Source of the DNA: Bacillota bacterium
GTDB taxonomy: Bacteria; Bacillota; Clostridia; Acetivibrionales; DSM-1351
Assembly (NCBI GenBank): GCA_023444055.1
Contig: JAEZRV010000095.1
Location: 62,001 to 126,000 of the forward strand
DNA: 64,000 nt
Direction of reading: 5' to 3'
The notes below the pieces were generated by a model that was given only the letters and a program-made list of their open reading frames with translations, did not search any database and was not told the DNA's origin. Both the position numbers and the translations under genes were made by a program. Below, in pieces: positions 8,037-18,362 of the stretch (positions are counted from its first letter, which is position 1; each line of letters begins with the position of its first letter).

Positions 8037-10151
8037 ATGTCTAGCCATTCTATAGATGATCCAATACTGGAAATGTACATATTTGAGACAAGTCAACAAA
8101 TAGAACAACTTGAAAGAGCTGTGTTAGATAGTGAAAAGTCAGGTAGCTATTCTTCTGATGCAATAAATGACATATTCAGAGTTATGCATACCATTAAAGG
8201 CTCTTCTACAATGATGCTTTTTAATAACATTTCATTTGTAGCACATGCTATGGAGGATCTTTTCTATTTTATACGTGAAGAAAAACCACAAAACTATGAT
8301 TGTTCTTCGCTGTCAGACTTTATTTTAGAAGGTGTGGATTTTATTAAGGTAGAGCTTGAAAAGATAAAAGCTGGTGACAATCCTAATGGAGAAGCTTTTG
8401 ATCTTATAGGAAATATCAATAGCTTTTTATCGTTATTAAAACAAAGCACTGAAACAAAAAATTCTGATATAAAAACTCCTAATACGACGACTAAAGGAGG
8501 CAATGAACAATTACCAGATAAGCAGCAATATTATATTCCACATGAGAAAAGTATTGTTGAGGAATATTTTCAAGCCTATAAAGCAGTTATACGTTTTGAG
8601 GAAGGCTGTGAAATGGAAAACATTCGTGCTTACACTGTTATATACAGCTTAGAAGATATTACCAGTGAAATATATTATGAACCTGAGAAACTTTTAGATA
8701 ATGAAATTAGCTCTCAAATTATCCGTGACATTGGACTTTTTATTTATTTCAAAGCAAATAAAAGCTATGAAGAGATGCAAGAGCTGCTAATGCAAACCAT
8801 ATTTTTAAGGTCTCTGGAGCTGGACACAATTGAAGACAAAGATTTTGAAGAACTTAGTATGTCAAAGAAGAATGAAATTAAAGTTGAAGAAAGCATTGTT
8901 ACCGAAATATCTCAAATACTCATAACTGAGCTTCCGAATAAGCATAGTAAAAATAAGTCAGAAAAAGAAGGGCAATCGCAAGCTTCTCAAGGCATAATAA
9001 GTGTAAGTGTATTAAAACTCAATAAGTTATTGGATTTAGTTGGAGAAATGGTAATTGCAGAAGCTATGGTCACTCAAAATCCAGATCTTAAAGGATTGAG
9101 TCTTGATAATTTTAATAAAGCAGCTAGACAGCTTCAAAAAATATCAAGTGAGCTTCAAGACATGGTAATGTCCATACGTATGGTACCTATTTCTTCTACA
9201 TTTAATAAAATGCATCGAATTGTGCGTGATATGTCTAAAAAACTTGATAAGCAAGTAGCTCTCGAAATAATAGGCGAAGAGACGGAAGTGGATAAAAACA
9301 TTATTGAGCAAATCTCAGATCCTTTGATGCATGTGGTGAGAAATTCAATTGACCACGGTTTAGAAGCCACTGAGGATAGAATTGCAGAAGGAAAGTCTCA
9401 AATAGGTACTGTTACTATAGAAGCCAGAAATGCAGGAAGCGATGTCTTAATAATTGTAAAAGACGATGGAAGAGGTTTAGATAAAGAAAAGATACTTAAG
9501 AGGGCTAGGGAAAATGGTCTTCTGCGTAAACCTGAAAACTTAATGAATGATAAGGAGATTTATTCACTTATTTTCCTTCCCGGTTTCTCCACAAATGAAA
9601 AAATTACTGAATATTCAGGACGTGGTGTTGGTATGGATGTAGTTACAAAAAACATTGAGAAAATTGGCGGAACCACTTGGGTAGATAGTACTCCAGGCGT
9701 GGGTACAATAACTACAATGAAAATCCCTCTAACACTTGCAATTATTGATGGTATGAATGTTAGAGTGGGAGATTCTTGCTACACAATCCCTACCACTGAT
9801 ATAAGAGAATCCTTCAGGCCAGAGGAAAAGGGTATTATCAAAGATCCTGACGGAAATGAAATGATTATGGTAAGAGGAAATTGTTATCCAGTACTTAGAT
9901 TACATGAAGTATACAATATAAAATCAGATACTACTAATTTTAGTGAAGGCGTAATCATAATGGTTGAAAATCAAGAAAAAACACTTTGTATTTTTGTAGA
10001 TGAACTATTAGGGCAGCAACAGGTGGTTGTAAAGGCATTACCTGAGTATATCCGGAAATTTAAAAAATCAAAAGACCTTGCCGGCTGTACACTTTTGGGA
10101 GATGGTAACATTAGCCTAATTCTAGATAGTGCAAGATTAATGAACTTCTAG
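8037..10151 (+). CDS. cheA: Chemosensory histidine kinase CheA
   Basis: A 704-aa kinase that phosphorylates CheY/CheB-type partners in response to receptors. The Hpt domain comes first, with phospho-His51 in MHTIKGSS. A long variable middle (about 140-310) replaces a recognisable P2. The dimerisation domain follows, then HATPase with N box (VVRNSIDHGLEA), DDGRGLD and GRGVGMDVV, and a C-terminal CheW-like domain. I use the ATG at 8037 (GGGGGT 6 bases upstream) rather than the GTG at 8031, which would abut the site. It starts a tandem run with CheW and an MCP. Confidence 0.93.
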   Translation: MSSHSIDDPILEMYIFETSQQIEQLERAVLDSEKSGSYSSDAINDIFRVMHTIKGSSTMMLFNNISFVAHAMEDLFYFIREEKPQNYDCSSLSDFILEGVDFIKVELEKIKAGDNPNGEAFDLIGNINSFLSLLKQSTETKNSDIKTPNTTTKGGNEQLPDKQQYYIPHEKSIVEEYFQAYKAVIRFEEGCEMENIRAYTVIYSLEDITSEIYYEPEKLLDNEISSQIIRDIGLFIYFKANKSYEEMQELLMQTIFLRSLELDTIEDKDFEELSMSKKNEIKVEESIVTEISQILITELPNKHSKNKSEKEGQSQASQGIISVSVLKLNKLLDLVGEMVIAEAMVTQNPDLKGLSLDNFNKAARQLQKISSELQDMVMSIRMVPISSTFNKMHRIVRDMSKKLDKQVALEIIGEETEVDKNIIEQISDPLMHVVRNSIDHGLEATEDRIAEGKSQIGTVTIEARNAGSDVLIIVKDDGRGLDKEKILKRARENGLLRKPENLMNDKEIYSLIFLPGFSTNEKITEYSGRGVGMDVVTKNIEKIGGTTWVDSTPGVGTITTMKIPLTLAIIDGMNVRVGDSCYTIPTTDIRESFRPEEKGIIKDPDGNEMIMVRGNCYPVLRLHEVYNIKSDTTNFSEGVIIMVENQEKTLCIFVDELLGQQQVVVKALPEYIRKFKKSKDLAGCTLLGDGNISLILDSARLMNF

Positions 10152-10221
10152 AATGAAACTGAACTTTGTAAATGCAGACAGGTTACAAATGTAAATATTA
10201 TTTAAGAAAGGGAATGAGGAG

Positions 10222-10716
10222 ATGGCAAATGTAATTGAAAATTCTGTAGAGATAGAGGAGGACACTCAAAAGGACAGATATCTAACATTTTCAATTTGTA
10301 AGGAAAGCTATGGTATAGAAATAAAATATGTTACAGAAATCATAGGAATACAGGCTATTACAGAGATACCAGAATTACCAGAATATGTGAAAGGAATAAT
10401 TAATCTAAGGGGCAAGATAATACCTGTCGTAGACGTAAGGCTTCGCTTCAAGAAAGAACCTAAAGAATACAATGATAGAACATGTGTAATCGTAGTTGAT
10501 ATTAATGATGTTTTTTTGGGGCTAATTGTTGATAGTGTTTCTGAGGTTCTTACAATCCCGGAACGGGATATTGTTGAACCTCCACAAATGAATAAAGGCT
10601 TTAACAATAGGTATATAAAGAAAATAGGAAAAATCGGTAATGAGACAAAACTATTACTTGATTGTGAAAAGTTACTTACAGAGGATGAAATGGAAGCAAT
10701 AAATGAGAACTTATGA
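10222..10716 (+). CDS. cheW: CheW coupling protein
   Basis: A 164-aa adaptor that links the receptor and CheA. A typical CheW fold is visible: YLTFSICKESYGIEIKYV near the N-terminus, then the hallmark YVKGIINLRGKIIPVVDVR. The C-terminal beta barrel segment is LGLIVDSVSEVL. RBS GGGAATGAGGAG lies before ATG 10222. The gene is between cheA and the receptor. Confidence 0.95.
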   Translation: MANVIENSVEIEEDTQKDRYLTFSICKESYGIEIKYVTEIIGIQAITEIPELPEYVKGIINLRGKIIPVVDVRLRFKKEPKEYNDRTCVIVVDINDVFLGLIVDSVSEVLTIPERDIVEPPQMNKGFNNRYIKKIGKIGNETKLLLDCEKLLTEDEMEAINENL

Positions 10717-10755
10717 GGAACTATACAGATTTAATAAATAAAGGAGAGCAAAACG

Positions 10756-12585
10756 ATGAAATGGATTAATAATTTAAAGATTTCTGCAAAACTCTTAATA
10801 AGCTTTTTTATAGTTGCAATAATTGCTGGAGCTGTAGGTATATTTGGTATAGTAAAAATTGTATCTATTAACAATGATCAAACAATGTTATATGAACAAA
10901 ACACAAAATCAATTGGTAATTTGGCGTATATTAGTACACAATTTCAAAGAACTCGTGTAAATGTGAGAGATGTAATTTTAGATTCTACTAACTCAAAAAA
11001 GTATATCGATAAGATTCAAACGTTATATATAGACATTAGTAATTATATGTTGGAATATGAAAAAGGGTTTTCATCTGCAGAAGAAAAGGCAGAGTTTGGA
11101 AATCTTAAAGAACTGATAGAAGAGATAAAACCATTAAATGATGAAGTTATAAACTTGGTATCGTTAGGTAGGAGCGAACAAGCAATTAAATTCATGAACC
11201 AAGAAATTGCGCCTATTGCTAATGAAATTGACACCCAAATAAATTCACTTTTAGACTTAAACATCGAATTAGCTGGTAAAACTTCAGCAAATGGCGGTGC
11301 AGATGCAGAAAAAGCTACAATAATAATGATCATACTTGTAGCCATGGGTGTCATTTTATCAATTGTACTTGGAATTTTTATATCAAGAATAATTAGCAAT
11401 CCTATTAAAAAAATAGCTCTGGTTGCTGATAGATTGGCTTTAGGAGATATAAATATTACATCTACAATACATCAAAAAGATGAAATAGGCCAGCTTGCAA
11501 TATCTATGAATACGATGGTGGAAACTATTCGTGGACAAGCTTTAGCAGTTGAAAGGATAGCTGATGGTGACCTTACGGTTGAGGTTGATATAAAATCAGA
11601 AGAGGATCTTCTTGGAAAGAAGTTGACTCAGATGGTACAGAGCAACAATGAGGTTTTATCTAACATAGCTTCAGCTGCAGAGCAGGTTGCCGCTGGTTCA
11701 AAACAAATATCCGACTCAAGTATTTCTCTATCACAAGGAGCTACTGAACAGGCAAGTTCTGTAGAAGAATTGACTGCTTCTCTTGAAGAGATATCTTCAC
11801 AAACTAGACTGAACGCTGAAAATGCAAATCAAGCAAATGAATTAGCTGAAAAAGCTAAGCTAAATGCGATACAAGGTAATTCTCACATGAAGGGTATGCT
11901 GAAAGCTATGGAGGTTATTAATGAGTCATCATCTAATATATCAAAAATAATAAAAGTTATCGATGATATCGCTTTTCAGACTAATATGCTTGCACTAAAT
12001 GCTGCAGTTGAGGCTGCTAGGGCAGGACAGCATGGAAAGGGTTTTGCTGTAGTAGCAGAAGAAGTAAAAAATCTTGCTGCACGTTCTGCAAATGCTGCTA
12101 AAGAAACAACAGAAATGATTGAAAGCTCAATCAAAAGGTCTGATGAGGGCACAAAAATTGCTAAAGAAACTGCAGAAGCACTTAATATAGTTGTAGATGA
12201 AATTGAAAGAGTGTCCAAAATAGTAAGTGACATTAATATTGCTTCTAATGAGCAGGCAATAGGTATAGAGCAGATAAACCAAGGAATCATGCAGGTATCA
12301 CAAGTTGTACAGACTAACTCAGCAACTTCTGAGGAAAGTGCAGCCGCTAGTGAAGAACTTTCAAGTCAGGCTTCAGTTATGAATAATATGATTGCCAGAT
12401 TTAAACTTAAAAATAATACAAAAAGCTATCAAAAGATAGAAGGCTTAAGCCCTGAGATATTAAATATGTTAAATAATATGTCAGAGAAAAGGAAAATAGA
12501 TGCTGAAACCAAGGCTTATACTGAAGGAAATGGAACAAAGAAAACTAAGATTGTATTAAGTGATAATGAATTCGGTAAATATTAA
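10756..12585 (+). CDS. Methyl-accepting chemotaxis protein
   Basis: A 609-aa membrane receptor. TM1 lies at about 12-34 and TM2 at about 190-213. The external region between them is a four-helix-bundle (4HB_MCP-like) ligand domain of about 155 residues. HAMP follows TM2, then the signalling domain with the conserved hairpin tip IDDIAFQTNMLALNAAVEAA and GKGFAVVAEEV. It probably senses a small molecule and drives the adjacent CheA; the ligand is unknown. RBS AAAGGAGAGC. Confidence 0.95.
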   Translation: MKWINNLKISAKLLISFFIVAIIAGAVGIFGIVKIVSINNDQTMLYEQNTKSIGNLAYISTQFQRTRVNVRDVILDSTNSKKYIDKIQTLYIDISNYMLEYEKGFSSAEEKAEFGNLKELIEEIKPLNDEVINLVSLGRSEQAIKFMNQEIAPIANEIDTQINSLLDLNIELAGKTSANGGADAEKATIIMIILVAMGVILSIVLGIFISRIISNPIKKIALVADRLALGDINITSTIHQKDEIGQLAISMNTMVETIRGQALAVERIADGDLTVEVDIKSEEDLLGKKLTQMVQSNNEVLSNIASAAEQVAAGSKQISDSSISLSQGATEQASSVEELTASLEEISSQTRLNAENANQANELAEKAKLNAIQGNSHMKGMLKAMEVINESSSNISKIIKVIDDIAFQTNMLALNAAVEAARAGQHGKGFAVVAEEVKNLAARSANAAKETTEMIESSIKRSDEGTKIAKETAEALNIVVDEIERVSKIVSDINIASNEQAIGIEQINQGIMQVSQVVQTNSATSEESAAASEELSSQASVMNNMIARFKLKNNTKSYQKIEGLSPEILNMLNNMSEKRKIDAETKAYTEGNGTKKTKIVLSDNEFGKY

Positions 12586-12598
12586 AAAGGTTTGAGAT

Positions 12599-12686
12599 AG
12601 GGACTGTTATTCAGTATACGAAATGTATAAATCAATATTTTAAATCATAAACGATAATTATTGGTAAATGCTATATAACAGTCCCT
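12599..12686 (+). promoter_or_regulatory. Long hairpin between the MCP gene and cheR
   Basis: AGGGACTGTTAT (12599-12610) pairs perfectly with ATAACAGTCCCT (12675-12686). TCCCTTTT and the start region of cheR follow. It may be a partial terminator that lowers expression of cheR and later genes, or it may protect transcript ends. The U tract is poor, so full termination is doubtful. Confidence 0.55.
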
Positions 12687-12711
12687 CCCTTTTGAATGGA
12701 GTGTCAAGCTT

Positions 12712-13527
12712 ATGCTTTCAATTACAGATAAAGAGTACCGGCAATTATCAGCTTTTGTTAAAGAAAATTATGGGATTAATCTAAAGGAAGAAAAAAAGGC
12801 GTTAGTGTCGGGAAGGCTTCATAATCTACTTGTTAAAAATAATTTTAGTAATTACTCAGAATATATTAAATATGTAATGGAGGATAAAACTGGGGTTGCA
12901 GTAGCCGCCTTTATTACTAAAATAACTACTAATCATACATTTTTTATGAGAGAAGCAGACCATTTTACATATTTTAAAGATGTAGTTCTTCCATACCTAA
13001 AGGCAACTGTGAAAAATAAAGATATTAGGATATGGAGTGCAGGGTGTTCCTCTGGCGAAGAACCCTACACATTAGCGATGATTATAGATGAATTTTTGGG
13101 AAGAGAAAAAGCGTTATGGGATTCTAAGGTGCTGGCTACTGATATTTCAGATAAAGTGCTTGACTCAGCAAAAAGAGGGATATACACCAATGAGGGAATT
13201 AATACACTCCCTTCAGCTTGGAAGCTGAATTATTTCAATAAAGCTGACAATGAAAGGTCTACCCTTTTAGATAGAATAAGGAATGAAGTTATATATAGAA
13301 AGTTTAATCTGATGGATGAACCTTTTCCGTTCAAACGAAAGTTCCACGTGATATTTTGCAGAAATGTAATGATTTATTTTGATGAACGGACAAAGTGTAA
13401 AATGGTTGATAAATTTTATGATTCTATGGAATATGGAGGCTATTTTTTTATAGGGCATTCAGAATCTCTTAACCGACAAGAAACAAGGTTCAAGTATGTA
13501 ATGCCTGCAGTTTACAGAAAGGAATAA
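12712..13527 (+). CDS. cheR: Chemoreceptor methyltransferase CheR
   Basis: A 271-aa SAM-dependent enzyme that methylates glutamates of MCPs. The N-terminal helical domain is followed by the Rossmann domain with motif I WSAGCSSGEEPYT and FCRNVMIYFD near the C-terminus, both diagnostic for CheR. The RBS TGGAGTGTC is read shortly after the long hairpin. Confidence 0.95.
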   Translation: MLSITDKEYRQLSAFVKENYGINLKEEKKALVSGRLHNLLVKNNFSNYSEYIKYVMEDKTGVAVAAFITKITTNHTFFMREADHFTYFKDVVLPYLKATVKNKDIRIWSAGCSSGEEPYTLAMIIDEFLGREKALWDSKVLATDISDKVLDSAKRGIYTNEGINTLPSAWKLNYFNKADNERSTLLDRIRNEVIYRKFNLMDEPFPFKRKFHVIFCRNVMIYFDERTKCKMVDKFYDSMEYGGYFFIGHSESLNRQETRFKYVMPAVYRKE

Positions 13528-13566
13528 AGCAACAGTTATATAGAATCTGATTATGGGGGTGATAAT

Positions 13567-14589
13567 ATGTCGATTGTACGAAAAAAACGTGTGCTGGTTT
13601 TAGATGATAGCCTTTTATTTCGTGAAATATTATCTAAAGGTATTTCAACTGATCAACATTTAGAAGTTGTTGCAATGGCTGTTGACCCGTTTGATGCAAG
13701 AGATAAAATTCTTAAATATAAGCCTGATGTAATGACATGTGATATAGAAATGCCCAAGATGAATGGCATTGAGTTTATTAAAAGGCTTATTCCACAATAT
13801 CCAATACCGGTAATAGTAGTCAGTGGTATTAGCGAAGCTGTTTTTGAAGCAATGAATGCAGGTGCAGTCGATTTTGTTGTGAAACCTAATATGCAATCAG
13901 TACATGGTGTTGAAGAATTTTTATATGATATAATTACAAAAATTAAGATAGCTTCAAAAGCTAACATTGGAGAACATAAAAATTCAAATACTATAGATAT
14001 ATTTACAGAACAAAATGCCAGTATAAATAAAATTATAGCAGTTGGAGCATCTACAGGAGGTACTGAAGCTCTGTATAATATTCTGAAGGTGTTTCCACCT
14101 ACCTCACCAGGAGTAGTTGTTGTACAACATATCCCTCCTGTATTCTCACGTATGTTTGCAGAACGGCTGGATAAACAAACACAGTTGAGCGTTAAAGAAG
14201 CACAGGAGGGTGATTTTATTGAGCAGGGTAAAGTAATTATAGCTCCAGGAGATCAGCAGATTAAAGTTATAAGGGTTGGAAAGAAATATGCTATAGAGTT
14301 TTGTGGATCAAATAAGGTAAATGGGCATTGCCCTTCTGTGGATGTTCTTTTTGAATCTGTAGCGAAAGCTGCTGGTAATAATGCTATTGGAGTGATACTT
14401 ACAGGAATGGGATATGATGGAGCTAAAGGATTACTCGCAATGAGAAGAAAGGGAGCAAGAACTATAGGACAAGATGAGAAGTCTTCTGTAGTCTATGGAA
14501 TGCCAAAGGTAGCATTTGATCTTGGTGCTGTAGAGAAACAGGCTTCCCTTGAAAATATTCCACATTGGGTTTTTTCAATGCTAAAATAG
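13567..14589 (+). CDS. cheB: Receptor methylesterase/deamidase CheB
   Basis: A 340-aa response regulator-esterase. The receiver domain has acidic Asp13/Asp14 and phospho-acceptor Asp59 (TCDIEMPKMNG). The C-terminal esterase has catalytic GASTGGTEAL, VVVQHIPP and GVILTGMGYDGAKGL. It removes the methyl groups added by CheR. RBS GGGGGTGATAAT-ATG. Confidence 0.95.
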   Translation: MSIVRKKRVLVLDDSLLFREILSKGISTDQHLEVVAMAVDPFDARDKILKYKPDVMTCDIEMPKMNGIEFIKRLIPQYPIPVIVVSGISEAVFEAMNAGAVDFVVKPNMQSVHGVEEFLYDIITKIKIASKANIGEHKNSNTIDIFTEQNASINKIIAVGASTGGTEALYNILKVFPPTSPGVVVVQHIPPVFSRMFAERLDKQTQLSVKEAQEGDFIEQGKVIIAPGDQQIKVIRVGKKYAIEFCGSNKVNGHCPSVDVLFESVAKAAGNNAIGVILTGMGYDGAKGLLAMRRKGARTIGQDEKSSVVYGMPKVAFDLGAVEKQASLENIPHWVFSMLK

Positions 14590-14702
14590 ATTGATTTACT
14601 GAACTACATTGATTTTTGTTAAATAAATATGAAAATAAGATATATAAAGTATAAGTACAAAAAGCAAGCATATCTAAGATTTTAGTATAGGAGTAATTTG
14701 AT

Positions 14703-16994
14703 ATGGATAACGAACAGAAGTATATCGCACTCTCAAGTATTGGTGATGGAATTATTTGTACAGATGTTTCAGATAAAATTACTTTTATGAATAAGGCTGC
14801 AGAAAGTCTGACGTGCTGGGAAAGTTCTGATGTTATAGGTAAAGATTTAACTGATGTATTTTACATAATTGATGCAGAGTTGGGAATAAAATATGAAAAT
14901 CCTTTTGTTATAAGAGTTAAAAAAAGTTTATCAATGGGGCTTAGAAAGAATTCTCAGATTGTGACTAAAAATGGAGATAAAAAGTATATATCTGCAAGCT
15001 GCTCTCCTATTGTAGAGAAAAACGGCACTGTATCAGGAAAGGTAATAGTGTTTAGGGATATAAACAATATAAGACAAATAGAAGCGGCAGTGGAATCAGA
15101 ACGTAATACTATGATGAAAATTATTCAGATTGCTCCTATTGGAATAATTTTTGTTGATAAAAATTACTCTATATCTTTTGCAAATAAAAAAGCACTATCT
15201 TTTTTACAATGTGATTTAAACGCTGCAATTGGTAAAAAAGTTTGCGATGCTTTTAGGTGTGTAAATTCTTTAAAAAGAAATGATATATGTAAGACGTGTG
15301 ATTTAAATAGGACCACTGTAAATGCAATTAATTCAAAGTCTTCATTTAATGATGTTGTGTTTGAGTGTAATTTAATAAGGGTTGGAGAAGAATCCCGATT
15401 CTACCTAAAGGTGAGTCTTACACCAATAGTATTTAACGGCGAAAATAGAATAATGGTTCTTTTTGACGATGTTACAGAGCTAAAGTGTGCAAAAGAAGAT
15501 GCAGAGGCAGCAAATAAGGCAAAAAGTGAATTTTTAGCTAATATGAGTCATGAAATTAGGACTCCTATTAATGGAATTATGGGTATGATAGACCTTACTC
15601 TTTTAACTGACTTGAATTCTGAACAACTAGACAATATGCATATAGCAAAGTCATGTGCAGATTCACTTCTTACAGTAATAAATGATATATTGGACTTTTC
15701 GAAATTAGAAGCCTCTAAGATGGTACTTAATTATAAAGATTTTGCTATTAAAGACTTAGTTGATGAGGTTATAAAAGCTCATAGTCCACATGCAAATGAA
15801 AAAGGATTAAATTTAAAGTATACTTTTCCTTTGGATATACCACAATTTATAAATGGAGACTCAAATAGGCTTAGACAAATTCTAAATAATACTATAAACA
15901 ATGCAATTAAGTTTACAAGTCAAGGGTCTGTTACACTAACAGTGCAAAAAATAGCTTGTGATGAGCAGGAAGTAACTTTGCAGTTTGATGTAGCAGACAC
16001 AGGAATTGGTATTGAACAGAAAGATATGAAAAAGCTCTTTAATAATTTTAGCCAAATAGATGGTTCCTTTACAAAAAAATATCAAGGTACTGGTCTTGGT
16101 CTTGTAATTTCTAAACAGCTTGCAGAAATTATGGGGGGTAAAATGTGGGTTAAAAGTGAGAAAGGTGAAGGAAGCACTTTTTCTTTTACTGCCAAGTTTA
16201 AATTTAATGAAAAAATCGAAAAACCACCTTTTATGAATAATTATAAAGTTATTAAAGCAGGCAGTTCAATGAGAATCCTTGTTGCGGAAGATGTTGATTT
16301 TAATCAGATCGTCATAACAAAAATGCTTGAAAAAGAAGGTCATACAGTTGATATAGCAGATAATGGATTAGAAGTGTTAGAGCGTATTTCCCAAAGAAAC
16401 TATGATCTTATTTTAATGGACATTCAGATGCCGAAAATGGACGGAATTGAAACTACTAAAAAAGTAAGAGAAAAGGAAGGAAGTATGCTTCATACCCCAA
16501 TAGTAGCATTAACTGCTTTTGCACTAAAAGGAGATAGGGAGCGCTTTATGTCAATAGGAATGGATGGATATCTTTCTAAACCTATACAAATTGATGAATT
16601 AAAAAATATCCTTTCCAGAGTGAATGAATTTAAGATGCAGCCTCAAGATAAATATGATAAAAAAGCTAAAATTACAGATACTGGTGATATCGTTTTTGTA
16701 GAGAAAAGCCATTATGAGTATAAGAGTGAGGCACTCCCTGTTATTAAAAAAATTGAAGGATATATTAGGGACTTTACTAAAATTACAATAAATAAAAATT
16801 GCTTATATGATTTTGAAAGTATTGCACATGAGATAAAAATGCTTGCCAATCAAATTGATGCTGATACAATAAAAAACGCAGCATTTAAAGTTGAATTAGC
16901 TGCAAGAAGGGATAATTTAAGAGATGTTGTAGATTCTGTTGGACAAATTCAACATGAACTAGATATTTATAAGGAGTATTTGCATAAAGAATAG
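14703..16994 (+). CDS. Hybrid sensor histidine kinase (PAS-PAS-HisKA-HATPase-REC-Hpt)
   Basis: A 763-aa soluble hybrid kinase without transmembrane segments. PAS domains lie at about 5-125 and 140-265. The second carries four closely placed cysteines (C-RCVNS...DICKTCDL), suggesting a metal or redox site. HisKA has NMSHEIRTPINGIMG, HATPase has GTGLGLVISK, and the receiver has LILMDIQMPKMDG. The last 90 residues look like an Hpt module (IAHEIKMLANQ). It may pass phosphate to the CheY-like protein next door. It sits 113 bp after cheB. Confidence 0.9.
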   Translation: MDNEQKYIALSSIGDGIICTDVSDKITFMNKAAESLTCWESSDVIGKDLTDVFYIIDAELGIKYENPFVIRVKKSLSMGLRKNSQIVTKNGDKKYISASCSPIVEKNGTVSGKVIVFRDINNIRQIEAAVESERNTMMKIIQIAPIGIIFVDKNYSISFANKKALSFLQCDLNAAIGKKVCDAFRCVNSLKRNDICKTCDLNRTTVNAINSKSSFNDVVFECNLIRVGEESRFYLKVSLTPIVFNGENRIMVLFDDVTELKCAKEDAEAANKAKSEFLANMSHEIRTPINGIMGMIDLTLLTDLNSEQLDNMHIAKSCADSLLTVINDILDFSKLEASKMVLNYKDFAIKDLVDEVIKAHSPHANEKGLNLKYTFPLDIPQFINGDSNRLRQILNNTINNAIKFTSQGSVTLTVQKIACDEQEVTLQFDVADTGIGIEQKDMKKLFNNFSQIDGSFTKKYQGTGLGLVISKQLAEIMGGKMWVKSEKGEGSTFSFTAKFKFNEKIEKPPFMNNYKVIKAGSSMRILVAEDVDFNQIVITKMLEKEGHTVDIADNGLEVLERISQRNYDLILMDIQMPKMDGIETTKKVREKEGSMLHTPIVALTAFALKGDRERFMSIGMDGYLSKPIQIDELKNILSRVNEFKMQPQDKYDKKAKITDTGDIVFVEKSHYEYKSEALPVIKKIEGYIRDFTKITINKNCLYDFESIAHEIKMLANQIDADTIKNAAFKVELAARRDNLRDVVDSVGQIQHELDIYKEYLHKE

Positions 16995-17090
16995 GCAGAT
17001 AAAAAGGATTTAGAAAATTTTAATTTTAGAATAAGTATTATCCATAACATAGTGGAAGAAATTTATATACATTTATAGGAGGAAGTATTT

Positions 17091-17483
17091 ATGAAAATAT
17101 TAATTGCAGAAGACGATTTAGCTAGTAGAAAATTTTTAAGCAAATTCCTTTCACATTATGGGGAATGTGACTTAGTAGTGGATGGATTAGAAGCAATAGA
17201 TGCTTATATGATGGCTATAAGGGAAAAAAACCTATACGATTTAGTATGCTTGGATATTATGATGCCAAAAATTGATGGGGTTAAAGTATTGAAAACTATT
17301 AGGGATTTGGAAATCCAATATGGTGTTCTACCTGAAAAACGTGCAAGGATAATAATGACAACGGCTTTAGCACAGGCGGAATTTGTTAATAAGGCATTTG
17401 AATATGATTGTGACGCATATGCCTCAAAGCCTATTGATATCGAAAAATTTAAAGAGGTTATGGGCAAACTGAATTTAATATAG
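17091..17483 (+). CDS. CheY-like single-domain response regulator
   Basis: A 130-aa receiver without an output domain. The acidic pair is at 8-9 (EDD), the phospho-acceptor is Asp55 (VCLDIMMPKIDG) and the conserved Lys lies in ASKPID. It is the last gene of the chemosensory run, so it is likely the phosphate sink or output of CheA or the hybrid kinase. RBS AGGAGGAAGTATTT. Confidence 0.92.
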   Translation: MKILIAEDDLASRKFLSKFLSHYGECDLVVDGLEAIDAYMMAIREKNLYDLVCLDIMMPKIDGVKVLKTIRDLEIQYGVLPEKRARIIMTTALAQAEFVNKAFEYDCDAYASKPIDIEKFKEVMGKLNLI

Positions 17484-17492
17484 AAATTAAGT

Positions 17493-18362
17493 TCATGAAC
17501 TATTTTTACACATTACTTCATAAAAGTGCTTTGGGGTAACTCCATATTCAGATTTAAAGGCTCTAAAAAAATTCGAATAGTCCCCAAAGCCGCATTGCTT
17601 ATAGACATTGGTGATTGGTAAACCTGTCAAAATTAGATGTTTTGCTTGGATTAATTTCTTTTGAACTATATATTTGTGTAACGTAGTTCCAGAGTATTTT
17701 TTGAATTCTCGCAGCAGATGGAATTTGCTGATAAAAAAATGCTCGGAAAGTTGATCAATAGTAATTTCTTCATCTATTTGATTGTTTATATACTCAATTA
17801 TTTCGTCTATTAAGTTGTTCTTTTTAATACCTACATTAAGCTTATCATTGTTGCTGTATAAAAGCATATTTAAATTAACTAGAAGCTCTATAATATATGC
17901 TTTATAAAGCAGGTCGCTTCCTATTCCTTTGTAGTTTTCAAAGACAATAATTTTTTGTAGAATTGACTTGATGTTTTGCTGCATTTCAAAGCTGACTCTT
18001 ATTACAGTTTCTTTATTTGGGTCTTCAAAGCATCTTGAAAGATTTGTTATATCTGTAGATAAGGTCTTTAAAAATGATTTGTTTATCCAAAGAACAATCC
18101 TTTCGTAAGGTTCTATTTGGTTGTTAATAATTGCTTGGTGTAGCTCTGTTGAATTAATCAAAATAATATCACCAGGATTTAATGAGTATGCCTTCCCTTC
18201 TGCTAAGTAGGTTACATCACCTGATATAAAGAAATAACATTCATAAAAGTCATGGTGGTGGAGATTCACCTGCTTAATAAATGTATCTGAATAATGAAAA
18301 ATTTCATAGTCCTTAGAAAGCATATACTGACGTGTCTGATATCTATGATGCTTTTTTTTCAT
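17493..18362 (-). CDS. AraC-family regulator with cupin sensor domain
   Basis: A 289-aa regulator. An N-terminal cupin-like sugar-sensing domain (HHHDFYECYFFISG, then LNPGDIILI) is followed by a double HTH (QLSEHFFISKFHLLREFKKY and the conserved CGFGDYSNFFRAFKSEYG). It is divergent from the glucuronoxylan genes and probably their activator. The ATG at 18362 is chosen because a conserved leader (18360-18463) places it 6 nt after a shared GGCATGGAC box. An in-frame upstream ATG at 18383 lies inside that structure. Confidence 0.88.
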   Translation of the reverse strand: MKKKHHRYQTRQYMLSKDYEIFHYSDTFIKQVNLHHHDFYECYFFISGDVTYLAEGKAYSLNPGDIILINSTELHQAIINNQIEPYERIVLWINKSFLKTLSTDITNLSRCFEDPNKETVIRVSFEMQQNIKSILQKIIVFENYKGIGSDLLYKAYIIELLVNLNMLLYSNNDKLNVGIKKNNLIDEIIEYINNQIDEEITIDQLSEHFFISKFHLLREFKKYSGTTLHKYIVQKKLIQAKHLILTGLPITNVYKQCGFGDYSNFFRAFKSEYGVTPKHFYEVMCKNSS